From assembly GCA_963720375.1 (NCBI GenBank), contig CAVRFM010000011.1:21376-85375 (forward strand): a stretch of 64,000 bases of DNA, written 5' to 3'. The notes beneath the pieces are model-generated. The model was not told where the DNA came from, did no database searches, and saw only the letters and a program-made list of their open reading frames with translations. The stretch is from JAPLHP01 sp963720375 (GTDB taxonomy: Bacteria > Chloroflexota > Dehalococcoidia > UBA2247 > RBG-13-53-26). Positions 26,167 to 34,437 of the stretch are shown in pieces; positions within the stretch are counted from its first letter, which is position 1, and each line of letters begins with the position of its first letter. Position numbers and translations under genes: made by a program.

Positions 26167-28014
26167 TTGGTTCAGAATCGCCGCAATGACATAAGAAACA
26201 TAGCTATAATCGCCCACGTAGACCACGGTAAGACCAGCCTGGTGGATGCCATGCTCAAGCAAAGCAAGGTCTTCCGGGACAATGAGCAGGTAGGGCAATT
26301 CATAATGGACCAGAATCCGCTGGAACGTGAGAAGGGCATTACCATTCTGGCCAAGAATACTGCCTTGATCTATCGGGGAGTCAAAATCAATATCATAGAT
26401 ACCCCGGGGCATGCCGATTTCAGCGGGGAGGTGGAGCGGGTAATAAATATGGCTGACGGCTGCCTGCTGCTGATAGACTCTGTGGAAGGGCCAATGCCCC
26501 AGACCAAGTTTGTGTTGCGTCAGGCTTTGGGAAAGGGACTCAAGCCTATTGTGGTCATTAACAAGATAGACAGAGAGAATTCCAGGATAGCCGAGGTGGT
26601 CAGGCTAACCCAGGATCTCTTTCTGGAGCTGGTTACCAATGCTGACCAGCTTGATTTTCCGGTGCTTTACACGAGTGCCAGAGACGGTATAGCTATAACT
26701 GAGCCCGGGACTCAAGGCAAAGACCTGGTACCTCTCTTTGAATGTATCCTGCGGAATGTGCCGCCTCCGTCCATCGAGGATGGCCTGTTTCAGATGCTGG
26801 TATCCAACCTGGACTACAATAGCTACAAAGGCAAGATTGCCATTGGCAGGATTCTCCGGGGCAGGGTAGCTCCCCATGACCCTGTGGTCGTTATTGATAA
26901 GGATGGAAACATTACAAACTATGAAATCAGCCAGGTATTTACTCATCTCGGCCTTGAACGTCTGGAGGTAGAAGAAGCTCTGGCCGGTGATATCGTAGCC
27001 GTGACCGGTATAGAAAAAGTCAGCATCGGAGATACCATCGCCAACCCGGAGCAACCCCAGGCTCTGCCGGGTATATATGTAGGTGAGCCTACAGTAGAGA
27101 TGACCTTCGGGGTGAGCAACTCGCCGCTCGCCGGCAGGGAGGGGCAGTTCTGCACCTCCCGTCATTTGCGGACCAGGCTCTACAGGGAACTGGAAACCAA
27201 CATCAGCCTCAGAGTCCAGGATACGGAGAATGCCGATGTCTTTCTGGTATGCGGCAGGGGGGAATTGCATCTGGCTATATTGATTGAGACTATGCGCCGG
27301 GAGGGCTACGAATTCCAGGTTTCCAAACCGGAGGCCATCACCAAGACAGTGGACGGCACGGTTCTTGAACCTGTGGAGTCTCTTACTATTGATACCAGAG
27401 AGGAGTACATCGGGATTGTGACAGAGATCCTGAGCAAACGGCAGGCCCGGCTCACTGACATGCGTAATGATGGAAAGGGTAACGTATATCTCGAGTATCG
27501 AATTCCCACCAGGGGACTGATCGGTTTCCGGAGTGCCTTTCTTACTGCCACCAGAGGTGAAGGAGTCATGAACACATTGTTCTTAGGCTACGAGCCCCTG
27601 GCCGGGGAGGTTGTTTCGGTTCGTGGTGGAGTGCTGGTAGCGTCAGCAGACGGTATAGCTCTTACCTATGGCCTTAATAATGCTCAGGGGAGAGGGGTTA
27701 CCTTCATTGACCCCGGCGCACAGGTATATGAAGGTATGATAGTAGGGCTGAATACACGCGGACAGGATATCTCTGTGAACGTATGCAAGGAGAAGAAACA
27801 GACCAATATCCGCTCATCCACTTCCGATTTTGCGATAAAGTTGACCCCTCCTATGAAGCTGAGCCTGGAGCAGTCCCTGGATTTCATAAATAACGACGAG
27901 CTGGTTGAGGTAACTCCCAAGAATATAAGGTTACGGAAGAAGATGCTTACCCAGCATGAGCGGCTGAGGGCCAACTATACGGCACGGCGAAACCTGGGTG
28001 GAGATACCGACTGA
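26167..28014 (+). CDS. typA: Translational GTPase TypA/BipA
   Basis: This 615-residue protein is the ribosome-associated GTPase TypA (BipA), used in ribosome assembly and stress or low-temperature growth. The GTPase domain shows AHVDHGKTSL (G1), DTPGHADFSGEVERV (G3) and NKIDRENSR (G4). It is followed by the beta-barrel domain II and EF-G-like domains III and V, then the BipA-specific C-terminal domain (RGVTFIDPGAQVYEGMIVG). The length is normal. The start is TTG 26167 with GGGAGG 5-10 nt upstream. Transcription probably begins far upstream. Confidence 0.95.
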   Translation: MVQNRRNDIRNIAIIAHVDHGKTSLVDAMLKQSKVFRDNEQVGQFIMDQNPLEREKGITILAKNTALIYRGVKINIIDTPGHADFSGEVERVINMADGCLLLIDSVEGPMPQTKFVLRQALGKGLKPIVVINKIDRENSRIAEVVRLTQDLFLELVTNADQLDFPVLYTSARDGIAITEPGTQGKDLVPLFECILRNVPPPSIEDGLFQMLVSNLDYNSYKGKIAIGRILRGRVAPHDPVVVIDKDGNITNYEISQVFTHLGLERLEVEEALAGDIVAVTGIEKVSIGDTIANPEQPQALPGIYVGEPTVEMTFGVSNSPLAGREGQFCTSRHLRTRLYRELETNISLRVQDTENADVFLVCGRGELHLAILIETMRREGYEFQVSKPEAITKTVDGTVLEPVESLTIDTREEYIGIVTEILSKRQARLTDMRNDGKGNVYLEYRIPTRGLIGFRSAFLTATRGEGVMNTLFLGYEPLAGEVVSVRGGVLVASADGIALTYGLNNAQGRGVTFIDPGAQVYEGMIVGLNTRGQDISVNVCKEKKQTNIRSSTSDFAIKLTPPMKLSLEQSLDFINNDELVEVTPKNIRLRKKMLTQHERLRANYTARRNLGGDTD

Positions 28015-28078
28015 ATGTGCCTAAGACGCTCTATTTAAGCACAGACAGGAATTTATTCCGCGTGCGCTCGAAGGACGT

Positions 28079-30220
28079 TTAACGGGAGCTTGAGGAAGGC
28101 TGCCGTATGTACAACCGGTCGGTATATTCCTTCATCATTCGCCGCGCGCAGAAGACGGGCACGATAGAGCGGATGGCCTCTTTGACCACAGTGATCCAGC
28201 CATGGGGCACGCCGCTCCGGTCCCGCTCGTAGAAGAGGGGCACAATCTCTCCTTCCAGGAGCTGATAGAGTGCCTCTGCATCTGCCTTGTCCTCTTCCTC
28301 CGGGCTGGGTGGTCTGAGACCATCGCCGATGACCCAGCCGTTGACACCATTGTATCCCTCGTACCACCAACCGTCGCTGACGCTGAGTTGAGGTACGCCG
28401 TTCAATGATGCTTTCATGCCGCTGGTTCCACAGGCTTCCTGGAGGCGGCGGGGGTTGTTCAACCAGAGGTCCACCCCTTGCACAAGAAGACGCGCCGTAT
28501 GCATGTCATGGTCTCCGAGGAAGGCAATCCTCCCCATGAAGTCACGGTTTGCTGCCAGAGAGCATACCTCGTGAAGGCACTGTTTCGAAGGATGATCTGC
28601 GGGATGGGATTTGCCGGCAAAGACTATCTGAATCGGGCGGAATGGGTCATTGGTGAGCCTCTTGAGGCGCTCGATGTCCTGGAAGATCAGCGCCGGCCGC
28701 TTATACCCCGCGAAACGCCGGACGAATCCGATGGTCAGCACTTCCGGGTGGAGCAAGGTCCCCATTGCCATGATTTGTTTGGGCTCCAGTTCACCATTGG
28801 CCCAACCTCTCTGGGCGAACTCGAGGATGAGACCCAGAAGCTTGGACTTGAGTTGCCTGCGGATTTTCCAGAGTTCGTGGTCCGGGATATCGATAATATG
28901 CTCCCAAAGGTGCGGGTCATCATGCCAGTCCATCCAGTCCTGGCCCAGATACTTCTCGTACAGCTTGCCCATTTCGGGGGCAATCCAGGTAGGCACGTGG
29001 ATTCCATTGGTTACATGTAAGATGGGCACCTTGTCCTCCGGGACTTTGGGCCACGTCTCGTGCCACATCTTCCGCGCCACCATGCCATGAAGCTTACTGA
29101 CTGCATTGCAGCGATCAGCAGTGGCGAGGGCAAATGCCGTCATGTTGAAGACTCCGTCGTGGTGGCCATTCTCTTGCCCCAGCTCAAGAATGGCATCACG
29201 ATCAATCTGCGACGAGTCAAAGTAATTGCTGAAGTATTTAACCATTATCTCAACGGAGAAAACGTCGTGACCGGCCGGCACCGGCGTGTGGGTAGTGAAA
29301 ACAGTAGCTGTCTTTACCTTATGGATGGCTTCGGCAAGAGGGATGCCTTTCCCCACTTCCTCTCTGATGCGTTCCAGCATCATGAAGGCTGTGTGGCCTT
29401 CGTTGGCATGCCATATAGCCGGCTGGATGCCGAGCGCCCGCAGCACACGCACTCCGCCGATACCCAGGAGGATTTCCTGTTGGATGCGTATCTCCCGGTC
29501 GGCGGTGTAGAGACGGGCAGACAGTTGCCGGTCCTCCGGGGTATTCTCTTCAATATTGGTGTCGAGCAAATAGAGGGTTGTCCGGCCTACCAGGACCTGC
29601 CACACTCCGATGGAAACATCTCTCTGGCCCAACTGGACCTGTGCCAGTGGTCTATGCCCGCTGGAAGAGGAGATCTGGGTGACGGGAGCCTCATCGAAAT
29701 CCAACTGGGTGTATATTTCCTCCTGCCAGCCGTCAGCGGATATGCGCTGATGGAAATACCCCTGGGGGTACATCAATCCCACCCCTATCAGCGGCAGACC
29801 CAGATCGCTGGATTCCTTGCAAATATCGCCGGCCAGGATCCCCAGCCCGCCGGCATACAGAGGCAGAGAGTTGTGTATGGCGAACTCCGCCGAAAAATAG
29901 GCAATGGGCCCGGTCAAATCGTTACGGTGCTTTGCAGCATACCAGGTGTTGTCCGCTGCCATATCGGCATCGAAGGCTTCCATTACAGTGTCGTAGAGGG
30001 TAAGAAACGCCGCATCAATGCTGGCCACTTGCAGCTTAACCGGGCTTATTTCGCGCAGCAGTTTGACGGGGTTGTGTCCCCCGAGTTTCCATACCGGATA
30101 GTCCAGGGTCCGGAAAAGATCACGTGCCTGGGAATGCCAGCTCCACCACAGGTTATGAGCAAGCTCGTTTAGCCTTCCGATGCGCCTTGGTAATACCGGG
30201 CCCGGAGCTTTGCTAATCAT
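28079..30220 (-). CDS. glgP: Alpha-glucan (glycogen) phosphorylase, GT35
   Basis: This 713-residue enzyme releases glucose-1-phosphate from alpha-1,4-glucans using pyridoxal phosphate. It is the short type that starts with a DUF3417-like segment (RIGRLNELAHNLWWSWH). Family marks are IWHANEGHTAFMMLERIRE, AGYKRPALIFQDIERL and the phosphate/PLP site region EACGTSGMKASLNGVPQLSV. GAGGAGAATAAT precedes the ATG at 30220, and an extended -10 promoter is seen at 30399-30407. It is convergent with typA. No other glycogen genes are present in the window. Confidence 0.94.
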   Translation of the reverse strand: MISKAPGPVLPRRIGRLNELAHNLWWSWHSQARDLFRTLDYPVWKLGGHNPVKLLREISPVKLQVASIDAAFLTLYDTVMEAFDADMAADNTWYAAKHRNDLTGPIAYFSAEFAIHNSLPLYAGGLGILAGDICKESSDLGLPLIGVGLMYPQGYFHQRISADGWQEEIYTQLDFDEAPVTQISSSSGHRPLAQVQLGQRDVSIGVWQVLVGRTTLYLLDTNIEENTPEDRQLSARLYTADREIRIQQEILLGIGGVRVLRALGIQPAIWHANEGHTAFMMLERIREEVGKGIPLAEAIHKVKTATVFTTHTPVPAGHDVFSVEIMVKYFSNYFDSSQIDRDAILELGQENGHHDGVFNMTAFALATADRCNAVSKLHGMVARKMWHETWPKVPEDKVPILHVTNGIHVPTWIAPEMGKLYEKYLGQDWMDWHDDPHLWEHIIDIPDHELWKIRRQLKSKLLGLILEFAQRGWANGELEPKQIMAMGTLLHPEVLTIGFVRRFAGYKRPALIFQDIERLKRLTNDPFRPIQIVFAGKSHPADHPSKQCLHEVCSLAANRDFMGRIAFLGDHDMHTARLLVQGVDLWLNNPRRLQEACGTSGMKASLNGVPQLSVSDGWWYEGYNGVNGWVIGDGLRPPSPEEEDKADAEALYQLLEGEIVPLFYERDRSGVPHGWITVVKEAIRSIVPVFCARRMMKEYTDRLYIRQPSSSSR

Positions 30221-30398
30221 ATATTATTCTCCTCGAGGGATAGCTTTGGAATCCTGAGACCTTGATGGGGTGCGCACCTTGTTCTTATGGGTGAAAAGAG
30301 GGGTAGATAATCTTCAGACAATAGAGAGCGGCTTTGGAGAAAGCCCCCCCTGTCCCCTGGCCGGGTTTGGTGGATGAAGTAAACACCCACGGGGATAT

Positions 30399-30407
30399 AG
30401 TATAGCA
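30399..30407 (-). promoter_or_regulatory. Extended -10 promoter of glgP
   Basis: Read on the minus strand, TGC followed by TATACT (30399-30404) is an extended -10 element identical to the one upstream of typA. The leader would be about 170 nt. The remaining gap 30221-30725 holds no gene; its other feature is the hairpin at 30656-30693. Confidence 0.45.
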
Positions 30408-30655
30408 TACCACACATCCATAAGTACGGCGGATGACGGAGTCGAATCTCCTGCCATCATCTCCCATCTAAGTAGAGTCTAGGAGGATAACGTCACGGAA
30501 GTGTCTCGCATGATACTGTTGCTGTCACAACTTCCTATCAGGTGGGGCAGAGGATAGTAACAGAAGAGTCGCAGAGAATCGGGCGCATATGCCGGGGAGA
30601 CGGGAAGCGTGATCTGGCATTTCTTTAACTGGCGAGGTGAGTATGCAGACAGCCG

Positions 30656-30693
30656 ATAGTGAGCCAACCTGCTCAAGCAGGTTGGCTCACTAT
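30656..30693. terminator. Perfect 18-bp hairpin downstream of mscL
   Basis: An 18-nt arm ending AGCCAACCTGCT is followed by only two bases and its exact reverse complement. It lies 33 nt after the mscL stop, where a terminator belongs, but has no T-tract. The length and perfection are unusual, so a mobile palindromic repeat is an alternative. Confidence 0.5.
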
Positions 30694-30725
30694 ACTTCAC
30701 CCCGATCGGCACAGCCGTCAGTGTC

Positions 30726-31190
30726 CTATGCAGGCTTCAAGTCTGAAGTGCAGTTCGCGCAGCGGGTTGCCTTGATAGGGATAGTGGAGAGGCAGTAAGG
30801 GCATTCCTTTGTGGTTGGCGCCCCTGCTGCCTTTGGCTTTTCTGCTGCCCGGCGCAGTCTGTTTATATAGCGGATCATAAGGAATATCACAAAAGCAACG
30901 ATGAGGAACGTAATAACGTAGTTTATGAACGTGCCATAGTTGATGGTGACCGCACCTGCAGCCTGGGCATCAGCAAGCGTACGGTAGGGCCCGGGCACGA
31001 TCGCACCATTTTTGATGACCGCAAAGCGGTTAGCGATATCGACGTGGCCCAGCAGAAGGCCTATGGGGGGCATGATGATATCCTTCACCAGGGATGAGAC
31101 AATGGCACCGAAGGCAGCGCCGATGATGATGCCGACGGCCATGTCCACCACGTTGCCCCGCATGATGAATTCCTTGAACTCCTTCACCAT
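30726..31190 (-). CDS. mscL: Large-conductance mechanosensitive channel with C-terminal zinc ribbon
   Basis: This 154-residue protein is MscL, the inner-membrane pentameric channel that opens under osmotic downshock. MVKEFKEFIMRGNVVDMAVGI is the conserved start through TM1, followed by IMPPIGLLLG and a second helix (FINYVITFLIVAFVIFLMI). Unlike the usual form, the C-terminal cytoplasmic end carries a zinc ribbon (CPYC...CANC, residues about 132-149). GGAGGG precedes the ATG at 31190. It is a single-gene unit. Confidence 0.93.
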   Translation of the reverse strand: MVKEFKEFIMRGNVVDMAVGIIIGAAFGAIVSSLVKDIIMPPIGLLLGHVDIANRFAVIKNGAIVPGPYRTLADAQAAGAVTINYGTFINYVITFLIVAFVIFLMIRYINRLRRAAEKPKAAGAPTTKECPYCLSTIPIKATRCANCTSDLKPA

Positions 31191-31522
31191 TCTTGCTCCC
31201 TCCTTTCTATCGATTCACTGCTTGTGGTTCCGGATGCTCTCATTAACTGGTCTGGCCAATCCGGAATATGCCCTGCTTGCCTTGCAGAGCACCGCTATGA
31301 TCAACTGCGATATTATAACACAGGCCTATGATGCTGGTCTTCGAGTGAACAGTGTCTCCATTATCTCCCGTCAGTCAGCAGCAGGCAATTGAATGCAAAG
31401 GGATTAACACGCCTTCGCCAAGAAATCCCACGGCGTGTTATACTGACACGAAACCAGAGCCCCGCATCTTATGGGGATCAGTCTGATTATTGTTAGAGCG
31501 TACAACAGGATGGAGGCATGCG
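31191..31522. other. Gene-free stretch with a 9-bp hairpin
   Basis: TAACACGCC (31405-31413) and GGCGTGTTA (31432-31440) form a perfect stem with an 18-nt loop. It lies between the divergent mscL and the island genes. No T-tract follows. I see no gene here. Confidence 0.4.
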
Positions 31523-32332
31523 ATGAGGACCATCAAACGACAGATACTTGCTTCAACCCACGTTGACCTCCACGGCGACCAGATTCCTAGAGAACAATTG
31601 GAGCAGTTGTTTGAGCAGATGCGAGATCCTTGGATATTGACCTCGGAACACAACCAAGCTAAGCCTCCGATAGCTCGGTCGTACAATAAGGAACTCTCTC
31701 AACTCGATGATGGCGAGTGGGCAATCCGCGTGGACATCGATGTCTTCGATGAAGTCGCATTTGCCAAGTATGGTGGTTTCAGCATCGCTTATTTCCGCCG
31801 TCGTCGCACAATCAATCCGCAGCGTCAGCCTGAGGTTGAGGTTATGTACAACCCTGATGTCTTCACGGACGATGAGATCGGAGATATTATCGCTCTTTCG
31901 ACTAAAGACCTTCAGATCGACGGCCGCGAGTTGGTCCAGAAAGCATTGGAAATACCGCTGATCCTTATCGTGAAATTTGCGGTCGTTGCCTACTTTGCTG
32001 CGTTCTTCGGGGCTATGGGAACAGAGACCTGGAAGTACCTTCGCCAGAGGATCAAGGTGCTAGCTGAGCGAAAACGACAGCAGAGCCAGAAGGCTCTCAC
32101 TTGTCACTTCATTTTTCCCATGCAATATCAGGGACGCACTATCGAAGTACTAGCTGAAGTGCCCGTGGACAGTTTCCCTCTTCTTGAGATTGGCGAGGTA
32201 TCTACCATTATTGACCTCGATGTGTACACCAAAGGAAAGCGGGTACAGAAAGTCGCCATCCGATTCGACGCCGAAACGAAACGATGGGCCCTTGCCTACT
32301 GTATCTCGGACGATGGCTCAGTAATTACATAG
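31523..32332 (+). CDS. Prohead-protease-like membrane protein of unknown role
   Basis: This 269-residue protein opens the accessory island. Its first 90 residues have the landmarks of tailed-phage prohead serine proteases: ASTHVDLHGD (residues 10-19), a candidate catalytic histidine in SEHN (43) and a candidate serine in GGFSIAY (87). A hydrophobic helix follows at about 143-165 and a basic C-terminal domain after it. No other phage genes are near. GGAGGC lies before the ATG at 31523; an ATG-like start at 31490 lacks one. The protease assignment is an inference from spaced motifs, and the helix is not typical of phage proteins. Confidence 0.5.
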   Translation: MRTIKRQILASTHVDLHGDQIPREQLEQLFEQMRDPWILTSEHNQAKPPIARSYNKELSQLDDGEWAIRVDIDVFDEVAFAKYGGFSIAYFRRRRTINPQRQPEVEVMYNPDVFTDDEIGDIIALSTKDLQIDGRELVQKALEIPLILIVKFAVVAYFAAFFGAMGTETWKYLRQRIKVLAERKRQQSQKALTCHFIFPMQYQGRTIEVLAEVPVDSFPLLEIGEVSTIIDLDVYTKGKRVQKVAIRFDAETKRWALAYCISDDGSVIT

Positions 32333-32368
32333 GAATGACAGGGAGAGCGCGCTCTGATAAGTCATTCC
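32332..32368. repeat. Nested palindrome after the island's first gene
   Basis: GGAATGAC (32332-32339) pairs with GTCATTCC (32361-32368). The loop contains a 12-bp perfect palindrome AGAGCGCGCTCT (32344-32355). It begins at the stop codon of the upstream gene. It could be a terminator hairpin without T-tract or a recombination-related structure. Confidence 0.35.
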
Positions 32369-32411
32369 AGTCCGACGCCGGGGCCAGGAGTCAACTTAAG
32401 TGAACTTGGTT

Positions 32412-32436
32412 CCAGCCTAGCGCGGCTGGTTTTGGT
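32412..32436 (+). terminator. Intrinsic-terminator-like hairpin
   Basis: CCAGCC (32412-32417), a six-base loop and GGCTGG (32424-32429) are followed by TTTTGGTT. It would end transcription from the 31523 gene about 25 nt before the next start codon. Confidence 0.45.
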
Positions 32437-32461
32437 TATTAGGCCAGATAGGAGGACATGA

Positions 32462-33127
32462 ATGGTGATGCACGACAAGAAGTTCGTGTATAGATATATG
32501 CCAGTTCATAGGCTCTGGCAGATTCTTTCAACTGCCCGCCTCTATTTTCTTCGCAACAGCAAATGGGATGATCCCTTCGAGGGTTTTCTTCTGAGAAAGT
32601 ACTGCAAAACGATGAAGAAGAACTTCACCCTGCTAAACGCAGAAAAGTATTTTCTCTGCTGTACTACAAAGCGTGAACGTGACCACTTCTGGCGCAACTA
32701 CACCCCTAACAAAGACGGTGTATCGATTAAACTCAACCTAGATGTGCTACGAGCAAGTGACCCTCGTATTCTTTGCCAGACAATCGAATACCCGGAACGG
32801 AGCGTCATACAGGAGTTGCTGCGGCAGATTACTAATGGGAAATGGCCCTCGAGCGATGTGACGAAATTACTTTTCATAAAGCGTTTTGCGTTCCGGGACG
32901 AGGGTGAGTTCCGCCTGATGATTCAAGACAAGTCCAACCGGGATGAGGTGTTGGCGATCGATGTCGAGCCAGGCAGAATCATCGAGCGTATCCTGTTTGA
33001 CCCCCGAATGGACCCCGACACGTTCAAGGTGCACAGGGAGTTCATACACGATCGTTTTGGAGGCTATGCCGTCGCACATTCGCAGCTATATAACCCGGAG
33101 AGATCATTTCCGGAGAAACTGGCCTAA
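32462..33127 (+). CDS. DUF2971-domain protein
   Basis: This 221-residue soluble protein matches DUF2971: KFVYRYMPVHRLWQILSTAR followed by LYFLRNSKWDDPFEG at the N-terminus, then CCTTKRERDHFWRNYT and FAFRDEGEFRL. The family is common in mobile and defence-related neighbourhoods, but its activity is not established. AGGAGG precedes the ATG at 32462. The stop codon (TAA, 33125-33127) lies inside the first core of an attC-like site, an arrangement typical of integron cassettes. Nearby genes are all on the same strand. Confidence 0.75.
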   Translation: MVMHDKKFVYRYMPVHRLWQILSTARLYFLRNSKWDDPFEGFLLRKYCKTMKKNFTLLNAEKYFLCCTTKRERDHFWRNYTPNKDGVSIKLNLDVLRASDPRILCQTIEYPERSVIQELLRQITNGKWPSSDVTKLLFIKRFAFRDEGEFRLMIQDKSNRDEVLAIDVEPGRIIERILFDPRMDPDTFKVHREFIHDRFGGYAVAHSQLYNPERSFPEKLA

Positions 33128-33180
33128 CTAGTCGCTCCACTCGACATTCTGCTTCACGGCGGTGAGTGGCACCGTTGGGC
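33122..33180 (+). other. attC-like recombination site 1 (59 bp)
   Basis: The outer boxes are GCCTAAC (33122-33128; RYYYAAC) and GTTGGGC (33174-33180; GTTRRRY). Inside, GCTCCACTC (33134-33142) pairs with GAGTGGC (33164-33170) and leaves two unpaired bases on one side, as expected of the strand bias of attC hairpins. The 5' core overlaps the DUF2971 stop codon. Confidence 0.6.
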
Positions 33181-33285
33181 CCTTCGGGCAAAAAGAGCTA
33201 TTTTGGCAATGTAGGGATACAACTGTGAAAAGAGTCTTGCTATTGTTGTCTAAAGGCGTTGAGCGTCACTAGAATAGGAGGAATC

Positions 33286-33720
33286 ATGGGAATTCTCGCT
33301 GACATTTTCGTCACCAGTCCAGAGCATGCACTCAAATACGAAGAATTCGTTCGTGAAGGAAATGTGCTGCCACCCAAACTATATGAGCGTGTACAGTACA
33401 CGAACTTCACAGACCTCGAATTCGGAACGCTGTGGGCAATCCTCAAAAATGAGGACTGGGATGTAAAACATCATATGCTCGAACACATTGCGTTTGGCGA
33501 AGGAAATGAAACATGGCTTTTCCGCTTTCCCGACGAGTTGGTCGAGATACTTACAGCAATGGACCAACCTACCCTAAGCCGGGCAGCTGTCACGTGGCGC
33601 AAGACAGAAGAACTATCTTACGGTGATGAAGATCTTACGCCTGTAATTGCTGATCTTAAGCGACTGGCCATGTTGGCTAAGTCAACAGGTAAAGGCATGT
33701 ATTTGTGGGGATCGCTTTGA
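33286..33720 (+). CDS. Hypothetical protein between two attC-like sites
   Basis: I do not recognise this 144-residue soluble protein. It begins MGILADIFVTSPEHALKYEE and contains DLEFGTLWAILKNEDWD and HIAFGEGNETWLFRFPDEL; an acidic surface and several tryptophans suggest a compact alpha/beta domain. AGGAGG lies 5 nt before the ATG at 33286, so the longer frame from 33259 is less likely. It lies between attC-like sites ending at 33180 and starting at 33728, just as the gene in an integron cassette would. A defence, immunity or antitoxin role is possible but unsupported. Confidence 0.7.
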   Translation: MGILADIFVTSPEHALKYEEFVREGNVLPPKLYERVQYTNFTDLEFGTLWAILKNEDWDVKHHMLEHIAFGEGNETWLFRFPDELVEILTAMDQPTLSRAAVTWRKTEELSYGDEDLTPVIADLKRLAMLAKSTGKGMYLWGSL

Positions 33721-33727
33721 GGTACCT

Positions 33728-33797
33728 GCCCAACCCGGCGGTCAACACGGACGCTGTGCAAAAAGCCATGCAGCGCCGGTTGCCTCTACGTTAGGGC
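33728..33797 (+). other. attC-like recombination site 2 (70 bp)
   Basis: GCCCAAC (33728-33734) faces GTTAGGGC (33790-33797). Five unpaired bases follow on each side, then GGTCAAC (33740-33746) pairs with GTTGCC (33779-33784) with one bulged T, and CGGACGCTG (33748-33756) pairs with CAGCGCCG (33771-33778) with one bulged A. Both bulges are on the same arm and the loop is 14 nt. This is the full plan of an integron attC hairpin, apart from one extra base in the right core. Confidence 0.7.
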
Positions 33798-33828
33798 CGA
33801 CTGCACGCTGAGCCGCTGTCTTCGCTAG

Positions 33829-34419
33829 ATGGCCGGATACTCTATGAAACGCAGCTTAGATGAGGCCAGACTTCTGTATGTGACCAATCGCAGGGAATGG
33901 CGCGATTGGTTCGAGAAGCACTATAAGTCTGAGAAAGAAGTGTGGCTGGTGTACTACAAGAAGCATACCGGAAGGCCGCGCATTCCTTACAACGACGCAG
34001 TTGAAGAAGCGCTTTGCTTTGGCTGGATCGACAGCACTGTCAGGCGCATTGATGAGGACAGATTCGCCCAAAGGTTCTCTTTGAGAAACCCCAGGACCCC
34101 GTACTCGCAATCGAATATGGAACGGCTAAGGGAGCTTGTCAGGCAGGGCAAAGTCGTCGATGAAGTGCTGGCAACCTTGGGGGATTTTGTGGGAGACCAG
34201 TTTGAGGTACCACCGGACATTCTCGATGCTATCAAGGCAAACAAGGAAGCCTGGGAAAACTTTCAAGGGTTATCACAGCCATACATACGAATCCGCATTG
34301 CGTTCATAGACGGGGCCCGCAACAGGCCCCAGGAGTTCAAGAAGCGCCTGAGGTACTTCATCGAGATGACCGGGAAGAACAGGCAATTTGGGTTTGGTGG
34401 CATTGAGAAGTATTTTTGA
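33829..34419 (+). CDS. YdeI/OmdA-family protein
   Basis: This 196-residue protein belongs to the YdeI or OmpD-associated family, linked in enterobacteria to resistance to bacteriocins and cationic peptides. Signatures are REWRDWFEKHY, EVWLVYYKKHTG, DAVEEALCFGWIDSTVRRID and FSLRNPRTPYSQSNMERLREL, with a C-terminal RLRYFIEMTGKNRQ helix. It starts at ATG 33829 or, less distantly from conserved residues, ATG 33844; neither has a strong ribosome-binding site. It follows attC-like site 2 by only 32 nt, as expected of a cassette gene. Confidence 0.82.
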   Translation: MAGYSMKRSLDEARLLYVTNRREWRDWFEKHYKSEKEVWLVYYKKHTGRPRIPYNDAVEEALCFGWIDSTVRRIDEDRFAQRFSLRNPRTPYSQSNMERLRELVRQGKVVDEVLATLGDFVGDQFEVPPDILDAIKANKEAWENFQGLSQPYIRIRIAFIDGARNRPQEFKKRLRYFIEMTGKNRQFGFGGIEKYF

Positions 34420-34437
34420 ATAGAAGGACAAAACGAC

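Noticed and set aside
28478..30172. Long plus-strand frames opposite glgP (up to about 370 codons)
   Set aside because: They are antisense shadows of a well-supported glycogen phosphorylase and have no ribosome-binding sites or family features.
30440..30458. tRNA T-arm-like GGAGTCGAATCTCC
   Set aside because: No matching acceptor, D or anticodon arms can be drawn around it.
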